NCBI RefSeq assembly: GCF_000006565.2 | Contig: NC_031480.1 | Location: 6,193,170 to 6,257,169 of the forward strand | Reading direction: 5' to 3' | DNA: 64,000 nucleotides | Source: Toxoplasma gondii ME49 | Taxonomy: Eukaryota; Apicomplexa; Conoidasida; Eucoccidiorida; Sarcocystidae | Part shown: positions 23,866 to 33,998 of the stretch, in pieces | How the letters are laid out: every line of letters begins with the position of its first letter | Position numbering within the stretch: position 1 is the first letter of the stretch | Notes under the pieces: model-generated | Seen by the model: the letters and a program-made list of their open reading frames with translations, nothing else | Told to the model about the DNA's origin: nothing | Database searches by the model: none | Program-made: the position numbers and the translations under genes

Positions 23866-26808
23866 ACAAAACAAGATGTCTCGACGACCGTGTCCCTGGT
23901 CAAAGCTCTGGGACCCCCGTCTGCTTCGGTGGGAAGAGCCCTTGAAGTGTCTAGTGGATCGAAAGGGCTCAGGCGCGGGGCTCCGGGTTGCTTCGGCCAC
24001 AACAGGGAATGTCACCGGTCTTCCCTGCTCTTTTTCTTTCTGAATCTTTTTTCAACAGGCGTGGAACGGAAGCTCGGCTGCGCCGCTGTGGGACATGGCG
24101 TGCAGTGGCATTCACTCGCGAGCGCGTGTTCCGACGCAGAATGTGAAATATCGATGTGGTAATCTGGTTCGAATCTCTGTCGGTTTCGGTAGCGACATTC
24201 TCGGATTTAGCTTCGGTAACCAAACTTTCTGAATCCTGGCCCTCTTAAGACAGACGGAGTCTTCGCTGTTGGCAGGGTGCTAGGTACATCTGAGATGAGC
24301 CGCCAGTTCTCAACATGATCATGTGCATCTAACCGATACAGAGGCAAAGACGTATCAAAGTAGGAAGGTTCGGGATTCCTAGCAGTGGTCGGCCCACCTG
24401 GACGGATGGGGTGCATTCGGAGCCGTGAGATCGCGACAGCGAGAAGAGATCCGCTGATTCTCTGGACATCAAAAAGTGCTGGACTTCTGTAGGCTTGAGC
24501 GTCAGTGTGAGCATAGACTGCATGCGCATATACACATTTTATAGATACGCATGCAATCTGTGTCGAGTTTTTGTTCCAACCGTCGCACTACTGACCCAGA
24601 CAAACAGGCAGACACTGTTTTTTGATTTGGAGCGTTCGTGTGTCTGGATCGCGTCAAGTCGTCCTTTAGTGTCTCCCCTTTTCTCGTCTCCTCAACGGAC
24701 ATCATCAAAGCCCCTCTGTTCCAAAACGTTTCATATATGACCCTTTTATCGATGAACTGCGTGTATGCCGAAACCGGCACGCTTCAATCGGAGTGTGCCG
24801 CCATTGCTCCACGGCGACTCTTGAAGAGGTGTACTCCTCAGATGCAGCTCGACACTGTGTTCTCTGCCGTCAACACTCCCCGTTTTTGTTCCACAGAACC
24901 TTGCACAAGCGGCAGCTTCTGTAAGTCCTTCGAGTGTCTGGACTGTGGTGAACAATCTGCGTCATGCGCTTTGTTTCTTTCTGGTACGGCTGGCGTCTGA
25001 TCCTCCGTTCCAGCTCGGGGTCGGGAACCGCCATGCTTTGCAGCTTCCCTTTAAGCCAGCGACAGGTGGATTTGGAATTTTTGTGCGAGAATCTTCATCT
25101 GGTCTCGGCAATCGACAGTGCTCGTACGGCGACCCTCACCAGAAAAGGATGCGGCATGGCCGCTGCAAAAGCGAAAAAACGAGGAAGGTACTGCCGCTCG
25201 TGTCGGGACAGACAAAGATTGCCGGCTTGATGCAGTTTGACCTGCGGTTCTGCCTTGTGCGCTAAGGGCGTCAGTGTCGACAGACTCCCCTTTGGAGTTC
25301 TGAAGGGGAACGCAGCCGCGGTTTTCACGAGCCTTCAAGCTTACAAACGGCAGACGCGACGGCGTATCAACACTTTGTTGCTTGCAGGGCTATGCTCCGT
25401 AATTCTTCGCATGTCGAGCAAATAGCTTCGAACGTGTGTTATTTCCTTCTGAGGGCTCGTCGTCTGGTTTTTTATCCATGTTTATGAGTACGGGTTGCGT
25501 CGCCCATTTGGTAAGATTTTCTGTCCGCCAGTTGTCCACGAGTGTGATCAACTGTAGGTTTGCCACAACTCCTTCACAAAAGTGCTCTGGTTTTTTCTCC
25601 GTTCCCACCGAGTTTTCACTGGCAGCTGGTTCGAGAGAGTCTGTTTCGAGGGTTTTCTGGGCTGCTGTCTACGCCTGGGGGCAGAGTTGCCTGCACCAGG
25701 GATGATGCCCTGGTTCACAGCGTCGCTGCAGGAAACGGGAAATAATTGGAGCAGGAGACACTGCTCTCTCGTATTTCTCGTGGACATGTGCCCTACCCTT
25801 GCAGAGGTTCGTTTTCGTAGTCTGTGGCTGCCGGTCGTTTTGAAAACGTTTTTTGTTCTGGGGTGCCGCGACGCTCTCGGTGCCGCATGCTGGACTTTAA
25901 AAATGGTCTTAGCTGGTCTCGTGGAAAACTACAACTTGTTCGCCCCTTTCCAGCCGGGTGTTTATACCTAAATTTGCCAGATCACTTCGAGAGTATGTGC
26001 CATTTTAAAGTCGTATCTTTAGACGCCTCAAGTACACATGGCCCAAGTAATGGTAGGAAGTTGATCTCAATTCTGGAGGGACCACAGTTGGTGTCTAGTG
26101 CAGTTCCTGCCGGAGATTCTTGGTATACAGGAATTCTACAAATGGTTTACTCAGCCTGCTGCATACCATATCAACAGCGTTGCTGAAGGTGGACAAATCA
26201 ATATTGCACCGTCGTAGAAAGTGTTTGGTGTGGACCATCGGTCACTGTAGTTTGAAGTAATAGCCGCGGTTCAACTTCCTTTTCTGGCGAGACACAGTTC
26301 ATTCACCGGCATCATTCTGAGGATTCCTCTCCTCGTACATCGAAGACGGAAACACCGAGCACTATTCTAGAGCCTATCTCGCTGTCATCGTATACCAGAC
26401 TACCGGACTAGTTGTAGGGTTGTAGTAAACCCACATGGTTGATGACTGCATACGCGCTGGGTATTGAAATCCAGCACGATTTTAGCTGTCCTAAGCAGCC
26501 CAATAGGTTGGATGTGCACAGCAGTCATAAAGAGCTCTGGCAAGCGGTACGCTGTTTGTTCGAATTTGGACGGACATAAAGCTGTAGTGGCGCTGATAGT
26601 CAACGAATGAGATTTGTCTCTACACGGTGACCATTTCGATTCCGTTTTCTCTTCTGAGATGTGAATTTTATTCAAACTACCAAAAACAGGTAACGGCAGT
26701 GCGGAGATGGTGAAGTCCAGCGCGCACGCCTCCGAGAGTGGCCGTTCTATGGCTGTACCATATACCTGCATCTACAATGAGTCTGTTGTGGTTCCGTTCA
26801 GGAGCATT
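23866..26808. other. Unresolved region with candidate mini-exons
   Basis: Most of this 2.9 kb has no gene I can support. It includes the 3' flank of the zinc-finger gene and of the RabGGTase beta gene (convergent). On the plus strand, consensus splice sites bracket a 24-bp exon (24897-24920, donor GTAAGT) and an exon at 25014-25187, both phase 2, leading to 25388 onward, where the frame reads AMLRNSSHVEQIASNVCYFL. A further coding-like stretch at 25558-25745 reads LPQLLHKSALVFSPFPPSF. These could be a small gene, but no start codon or complete model was found. Confidence 0.3.
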
Positions 26809-28852
26809 TCACATGTAATTGTCGACGGCGTAAGTAGGTAGTCCATACAGGGGATTCACGGTCGCCAACACCCGGGATAACGGTTCATCTAGACAGGGCT
26901 GATTCACGTGACCCGCCCCGGCATGGACAAGAATGGAGAGCCCTGCCAAACCGAAAAACGTATGAAAAGGATCAGGAACTTTTTGTGAAGCGGAGTGAGA
27001 TTCCAACCGACCTTTTCCGAAAAGACTAGTTTCTGGAGTCTCACTCTCCACTTGGTTCCTGCTCTTGTCTTCCTGGACTTTTAACGATGCTGCGCTTGCA
27101 ACGGACACTTCCTCCCTCGCTGTGTCGTTTTGATTGCCAGGAGATTCGTGTGCGGCAACAACAGTACCACAGCCTGAAGAGGGAGTTTTGATCGGTACGC
27201 GTGATATGCCACCAGTCTCTGCTTGGCAAGAAAGAACGAATTGCTTCAGTGTTTGTGTGTCGTAGACCGATGCGAGATCCATACCCAGAATGTTGGCTGT
27301 GGCTAAAATCCACCAACAATAGCAAGAATCCGCGCTTTTCCCAGGGCGGCCGTTGAGGCCGCCGCCAGGCAGTTGTCGCGCGCCTAGCCACCTGCACGGA
27401 AGTGAAAGGCATGGAAGGACACACGTTTTTCCACACGAGAGTTTACTCACTCGTGTATCTCAAAAGCCAAAGGGTGTTGCTCCCCTCTAGTTGTAAACTT
27501 CAGACACGACCACTTTCTTCGCTACGTCAGCAATGCCTAGAGTACACCCACCAACGTAGAAAACAAAGTAGCCCATTTACACTTTTCTTCTTGAGTCACT
27601 CCTCTAAGCTTCACTTACAACGCCCCATTTGGTGTGTCTAGGACGAGCTCCTTTTCTCATTCAGTGAGTCACAGCGAAGTTGCCTCCATTTCCAGAACAC
27701 TCACCCTTCGACAGACAGGCGTGCTGAGGCTGGCAGCTGGGGTAGCCTTTCGATCAAACTTAGTGACGCAATTGCACAAAAGGTCGTCCCTGCGTGAGAT
27801 TCACATCCTGGAGCGCATCCAAAACCGCCATCAAGGTTTTGGCACTGTGTAATCCAGTCGAAAAGCTTGTTCCTGTCGATGCATCCGCGGAACCAATTAT
27901 CTGAACTGTTCGCGCAGGAACCGTTGTCTGTTTGGCGTGGCACCCTCCGCTGATTATCCGAGGAACAGTCATGCGTTTTGTGTTTCTTAGCATTGGCATA
28001 TCCGCTGCCTCCTTCGATCCCCGATTTCGTGCGTTCTTTGCTCGTGTTTCCAGTTTCACGGACTTTCGTGACACATCCACTCCTCGAATTACCTGCGCTT
28101 CGATTAGCGAGTAGCTGCGTCAGCTGGAGGCTGGCGACTGCGCACATGGCGAAACGCATGTCCGGTTCGGCTGCATGGTTCGGTGAATCGTTGCACTGGT
28201 TGTTGAAAGCTCCAGTGTTCTGGTCTTGCAAACGTGCGAGAAAACGCTGGATCTTGTTAAGTAAGTGCGGCGGCAAAGTGGAAGGGCCCGCACTCCCTAA
28301 TAGAAACAGTATCTGCAGCGCACTCAAGGTCGATAGACTCGTTGCTGGGTAACTGGGGTCTGGATGTGGCGCAAAGCCGACGCAGCAGGAGCAGGCTGCA
28401 TCTTCCAAAGACTCTGACTGAGGGTCGGCGCTGTTTTCTGTGCCTTCCACGTGGCGACTGCAAGCAAGTGTTCGTTTGCATTTCATGACAAGTCTAACTA
28501 AAGAGGATCGCTGCGTTTCGCCTAGAAAGGAAGTGGACGCTTCCTCGCGGTTACCCCCGTCGGGTGCGTCGCCGAATCCGAGTCTGCCTCTTTTGTAGTC
28601 ATTTTCTAAGAGCGCCAAACCCGCGAGCGTCCAGTACACTCCACTGAGCAGAAAGGACTCTGCTTCCACAGAATTTATCCCATCACTGGAGCTTTCTTCT
28701 TGAGAAAACGGATGGTGGTGAGCGAAATAGTCTTCCTTGTCCAATTTCGAACTCTCCGCCTCTCTCTTTCGCAGGGACTGGAGGCCGGCGCCTACAACGC
28801 GCTGGAGAAAGCAGCGGTGCCGAGCAGCAGCCAGGGGGGCCTCCACCACCAT
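26809..28852 (-). CDS. RABGGTB: Rab geranylgeranyltransferase (GGTase-II) beta subunit
   Basis: Two exons on the minus strand: 28852-27705 (donor GTGAGT) and 27391-26809 (acceptor after cgtgcag), joined in phase 2, 576 residues. With the alpha subunit and Rab escort protein this enzyme adds geranylgeranyl groups to the C-terminal cysteines of Rab GTPases. The prenyltransferase alpha-alpha barrel repeats are clear: LLSGVYWTLAGLALL; a QN-DGGFG-x2-PG-x-ESHAG block; QLPGGGLNGRPGKSADSCY; and DPFHTFFGLAGLSIL near the end. The DPFH motif and the PG-ESHAG block fit type II rather than type I or farnesyltransferase. Zinc ligands appear intact as Asp404, Cys406 and His526. At 576 residues it is far longer than the roughly 330 of animal enzymes, owing to polar insertions (about residues 90-160, 255-315 and 455-515). 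The ATG is the first in frame. It is divergent with mL46. Confidence 0.93.
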
Positions 28853-29618
28853 TCGCTCGGATCGTCTGAACACACATCAATTAGTGAAGCGAAAAGCAAC
28901 AAGAAAGACCGAAACCGAGAAACCGTAACTTCGTCTGCGGCGGAAAACGAGCATCAGAGAAACAGACTGTCGTCACTCCAGCACACATCGCGACAGACAC
29001 ACAGATCTTGAAAGCGACTCCGTTCCTAAGTAGAGGGCAGGACCCGAAACGGATAGAAAGGACATTTGTTTACAGGACGACAAAGACTGGCGTGTGTGAC
29101 TCTGAAGGAAGAGTTGCGACAACAGGCGGCTGCAACGGTCGCCTACGGAAAACCACACAGTTGCGGTAAAAAGACAAAAACCATGAAGGACTTTTGCAGG
29201 TGAATCGCGCGCGTTAAATCGATGAGTTTGCGTCGCACGGAGAAATTCTGGAAACTTTCCTTCATGTCGTTTTCTGTTGTCGGTTGGAGAGCAAAGCCAC
29301 CACGCTTTACATTTTACCGCCTGCATGTGTGTGTGTTTATCGCATGCACGCAAAATCCATCGGTAAAACCGCGAGACTCCACGTAGAAAACGATACTTTC
29401 AGAAACATCACTTCTTGGGATTCTCTGGTTTTGAAGAAGGACTCCTTTCAGCAGTCACTGCGGTGTCGCTTCGTGAGACTTTCGTTCCTTCCCTCTTTTT
29501 TCTCGTTGCCTCTAACCGACTCTTGGCCTCTTCGTGCGCTTGGTCCTTCTCTCCCTCACAGTTTGCTTCCCAACTTCCTCGTGGTAATTACGTTCTGCTC
29601 GACTTTTGTTCTCTCTGC
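28853..29618. promoter_or_regulatory. Shared spacer between divergent RabGGTase beta and mL46 genes
   Basis: About 770 bp separates the two divergent start codons and must hold both promoters and 5' leaders. I saw no TATA-like box at a defensible distance and no repeat. The plus strand from about 29430 becomes pyrimidine-rich. Confidence 0.5.
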
Positions 29619-32600
29619 ATGTCCTCAGTTTTTGCTTTTTCTCTCCAGAGTTTTCTCCGTCGGGTCTTCTCCATTCCCTCTGTGTCTTTTGCCACGGATG
29701 CGCGGACCCACTTTCTTCTGCCTCGCTGGCGCCCTTCGGCCCCTGAAGTTTTGTTTCGTACGAAAGAACTAACGCACACAGCCACCTTTCACTCGAGTGG
29801 ACAGAACCAGCTGCACTTGCAAGTGCGGCGCCTCCATATAAGCCACAAAAGCAGATCTGGCGCTCACTCTGTTCGAAATCGGAGCTTCATTCGAAAGCCT
29901 CGCCAAGGAGAAATGAGGTGCCTTTCTGTCTCGCCGCCCTTTGTAGGCGAGATGACGCCGTCTCGCCTTTGGTTTCGGCGTCAGCGAATTCCGCGGTCTT
30001 GTCACAGAAGCCGGGAGATGGGGGACCCTCAGCCATTTTCGCCTGCGACAGAAATTTCTCTTTCTGGGAGGGACTCTCTTCCTCCCCACACACGGCAACG
30101 TAACATTCAGGGCAACATGTCAGTGCATCAAGGTCCTCCCTCCCAGCCGCAGAGACGCGAACGGCTTTTTCTCCACCTGACGTCGCCGGTTAAGAGGAAG
30201 ACTCTTCTCTTTCTCGGGGCATCTCCCCCCACCCTTCAGTGTCTTTCGTCTTCGTTTTCTTCTGCCAGTGCTTTCGCGCCCCAGGTTACTTCTTCGTTTT
30301 GTTATTGTCCACATGCATTGCGAGTCTTTCAAAACACGGCAGAATCCCCAGTGCCTTCTTCATGTTCTTCACCCTTCTCGACCCCACCCGCCTCTTCACA
30401 CATTTCTTCTTCCCCTTCTTCTTCTCCCCCGTCTCCTTCGTCGCCTCTTCTCCCTTCTCCCTTTTCTTCTCGTCCGTTTTCTTCTCTCTTTTTCCGGTCT
30501 TCCGTGCCTTCACCTGCATCTCTCCGTCGTACTGCCTGCGGTCCAGGTTCTTCTCGTTTCTTCTCCGGGACGTCGCGACGACTTTCGCTCTTTTTTTCGG
30601 ACCCCCCGCCGGCGTACGCCCTGTCGCTGCATGCAGGCTACAAGATTCAGGCGGCCCTGTGCGTTGACCGACTGCCTCTGGTGTACCGAGAGCCTCGCTA
30701 CGAGAAGCGCTGGCGAGAGTTCAAGGAGCAGTGGGAAGCGCAGACGAAGAACGGCTTGACGCTCGCAGACGAAATCACCTTCATGAAGTTCCCCTTCCAC
30801 TTTTTCGAGACAGAAGAAGCCCAGAAGAAGAGAGAGGAACTTATCTCCAAGACTGGAGATGCCGAAGTCTCTGAACTGGAACTCCTCCTCAGTGAGGAAG
30901 GATTCTCGGGAAAGAGAAAACTCCAAAGAGACAGAGACGCGAAGAAGGCAGCTCGCGAGGTGAGAGAGATAACACTGGATAGCGGTAAAGACGACAAACG
31001 AAACGCGAAAGGATGATCTCGAGACGTTTTGCAACAGGATTCGCTGTGGGGGGCTTCTGATGCCGCGCAGCCTCCCCATCTGACCTCAGCCTGCATGCCT
31101 GGACGTCTTCTTTGCGCCCTGCTTCTCACTCTGCTTCTGCTGCAGAGTCCGCCGCGACGTCGCCTCTGATCTTTGCTTCTTTCGATTTTCCCTCTGCGTT
31201 CTTTCTCTCACTGGATCTCTCTCGTCCAATTCTCTTTCTCATTCGATCTGATAGTTGTTGTTCTATATGTTCGAGAGCCATTTTTTCCTCCTTCCTTTCG
31301 TGTCTCCGTCGGTCTTTCTTTCGGGGTTTTCATTTCTGGTTGCACTTCCCTTTCGGCCTGTGTGTGTCTCTCGCCCTTTGCTTTCTTCTCTCTGTTCGTC
31401 CTGCGCCTCACTCCCGTTCTGCATTTCTGGCCGTCACTTTTTTCCGTGATCCGCTCCTCTTTCTGTGTCCAGGAGCAGAGTGCCGTGAAGAGCGCAGGAC
31501 GGGGACAGGACGAGAAAGGCCTTCGATCCTTGGAGCGGGAACCTGAGAGAACTCTCTACTTGATTGTTCGATATGGAGACAGCTGGCAGTTCCCTCTTGA
31601 GGACCGCATCCACGGCCAGTCGATGAGGAGTGTAAGTCTTCTGTTTCGTTCGTTTGTTCCTCTGTCGTTTCCGGCGATTCCTTGGTGCCGTGCGTTCGTT
31701 CTGTGAAGCGCCAGCATAGAAACGAGGAGCCGACGCAGCACCAGTTAACGCGTTGTTGTCAGGCCGCTGAAGGACTGCGGCGGGCCGTTTTCGGTCCAGG
31801 CGTCGGATGGCCAGTTCGCTGTCACACGGGGAAACAGGTTACACGCGAGAGACTTTGCGTGCTGTGCGTCCGTATGTCTGTCCATTTAACGGCCAGAGAA
31901 CGCAACGAAGGAGATGCCGCGAAGAGAGTGGTGAGAGAAGTTTCAGGTTAAAAGAATCGGTTCGACTTCGAGTGGTGAAGCGTGTGTTGCCGCGACCATG
32001 CGTTGTGTGCATCAGACTCTGAAGCGACTCTGTTCAGAGCAACTGGGCAGTTCGTACGCGCCTTTTCTCCTCGGCTACTCTCCCTTCTCTTACGCCAAAC
32101 GAACGTATCCGAAGAAAACGAAGGAGGCTGGCATCCTGGGACGGAAGGTCGGTTCTTCACAAGAAGAGAAAAACAAATTGGGAAAGAGGGTGGACGAACC
32201 TTTCTGTGATTCGAGAGAAGCGCGACTTTGCCGTCCACTGCATCTGGTCCTGTCAGGGTCCTTGTTCTCTCTCTGCGCTCCGTCTCCTCGTCCGTTCGGC
32301 TGTCATCTGTTTCTTCATCTGTCGTTTTTTCCTTGTTCGGCCTGCGTTGCTTCACCCCCGCCTTCGTGGATTCATCTGCTTGTGTGTCTCCGTCGTCTGG
32401 GCCTTCCTCCTTTCCACTTCTTCGTTTATTGCTTCGAAGACTTCTTCGCCTTCTTCAGGGTCTCTGCTCTTTTCTCTTCTTTCTCTCTCTCTTTTGCGTA
32501 ACAGATCTTCTACTACCGTGCCCACCACATCCCAGGCTCTGAGAATCTGAAGCTTCCGGAGGGCAGTCCCGTCTCCGACTTTGCCTGGGTGACGCTTCAG

Positions 32601-32669
32601 GAGCTTCCTGCCTACATTTCTCCTCGCAAGCTCGCTGCGGTCTCTGCAGGGCTTCTCCTAGAAGAATAA
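29619..32669 (+). CDS. MRPL46: Mitochondrial large ribosomal subunit protein mL46
   Basis: Four exons in phase 0 throughout: 29619-30959 (donor GTGAGA), 31473-31631 (donor GTAAGT), 31763-31837 (donor GTTACA, weak) and 32505-32669, 579 residues. mL46 is a Nudix-fold protein of the mitoribosome large subunit. The family signature is visible: AGYKIQAALCVDRLPLVY at the domain start, then YLIVRYGDSWQFPLED, then AAEGLRRAVFGPGVGW, then IFYYRAHHIPG followed by FAWVTLQELPAYISPRKLA, matching the C-terminal WVTKDEL-x-YL block of animal mL46. The first ATG opens a hydrophobic, Arg-containing, acid-free presequence (MSSVFAFSLQSFLRRVF) fitting mitochondrial import. About 280 residues of basic and then Ser/Pro low complexity precede the domain, unlike the compact animal protein. 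Translation could also start at a later ATG such as 30118. Confidence 0.9.
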
Positions 32670-32717
32670 GTTCCCCTTTCTCCACTAAAACAAACTATCC
32701 ACGCTTTTGCTCTCTCC

Positions 32718-32830
32718 ATATATATATATATATATATACACATATCTATACACATAAACATGTATCTATCTATATATTTATATGTTGTGTGTATGCATGG
32801 ATGAACATGCATATATATATATATATATGT
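32718..32830. repeat. Two (TA)n tracts with TATC/TACA interruptions
   Basis: Perfect TA runs at about 32718-32738 and 32812-32828 flank degenerate AT-rich units just behind the mL46 stop codon. Confidence 0.9.
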
Positions 32831-33149
32831 ACAGATTTTATATGCGCGTGTGTACATCTGAATGTATTCATACAGGTATACATATAGTGTGGAGACAGCG
32901 AAGAAGCAAATGTGACTAACCGTGTTTGTGCCTTTTCGCTGAGACACAGTTCCGCGTGACTGGATTTGTGAGAAGACAAACGAGCTTTATCTCCGAAACT
33001 CAGTCCTCAATCTTTTTTCGCCTCCTGCTTCGTTTCCTTGTATCAATCTTCATACATAGAATGGTGGCTAGAGACGTGTGTAGATAAATACGTAGTGAGA
33101 ACAGAGACACTTATGAAGACGGCGGTAGATATACTCAGATGCCTAGATG

Positions 33150-33150
33150 G

Positions 33151-33178
<28 letters not shown>
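33150..33178. repeat. (TA)n microsatellite
   Basis: About 12 perfect TA units followed by TACATATAC variants, in the convergent spacer. Confidence 0.93.
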
Positions 33179-33181
<3 letters not shown>

Positions 33182-33998
33182 CAAATATCTGTATATATCT
33201 GTACACATAGATATACAGATAGATCTAGATATAGAGAAAACTGACGAGGTGCGAGAGCAATAAAGGTTTTGCGTCTTGAACGAAGAGGAAGGCGGCGGTG
33301 GCAGAGACCCGTTCACGAGTGTGACTTCCGATGCAGAAGTTTTTCAAAAGTTTCTCGTTTTTGCGTCAAATAAACAGGCGGTGTCTGTCAAGTTTTTTGA
33401 CAAGAAGAGAGGACCTTTCCTATCATGAAGGCACCCTGTACACGAATTGAATGAAGACACGAGCGACGCACCGTGCGCTAGCTGCAGAGCTAGATAGCAG
33501 TAAAAACCGAGGATAAACAGAGACGCTCGTTACGAAGAGACAGTGCCTTGGAGGAGCAGAAAGACATCTTCTAAATTCCAGAAAACGCATGTTCACGCGC
33601 GTGTTTTGCCAACATTTTTAATCGCATTTTCAGACGCATGATTCCTTGTCAATGCATGCATACACCTAAAAGACATACCTAGGCATTCGCACCTTCCACC
33701 GGTGCCCGCAAGTCTTTGTCGATTTCCTTTCTTTTCCAATTTCTCTACTTTTTGTTCTCTTCTCCCTCTGCGGCCCTCGAGCCGCCTGAATTGACTGAAT
33801 CTCGCGTCGCGCCATTCTCGGCTTCTCCTCTCCTTTCTGTCACCATCCCACCATCTCTTCCTCTTCTTGCAGTCTGTCCGTCGCAGTCTCCTGTCTTTCC
33901 TTCTGTCTCTCGTCCCCATCTGTTGTTGCCTTCTCTTGCTGCTTATGTTCTTCGTGTTTTCCTTCCTGTCCTTCAAGAAGCTGTCTGTCTCCATCAAC

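Larger units (their letters stand above)
32670..33998. other. Convergent intergenic region
   Basis: This lies between the 3' ends of mL46 (+) and the next minus-strand gene. It contains three (TA)n tracts. The minus-strand open frame at 33593-34057 is Arg/Lys-rich and overlaps the end of the neighbouring gene in another frame; I treat it as 3' untranslated. Confidence 0.5.

Noticed and set aside
24160..24190. T-loop-like motif GGTTCGAATC, possible tRNA
   Set aside because: The flanking 5-bp stem does not pair and no acceptor, D or anticodon arms fit upstream.
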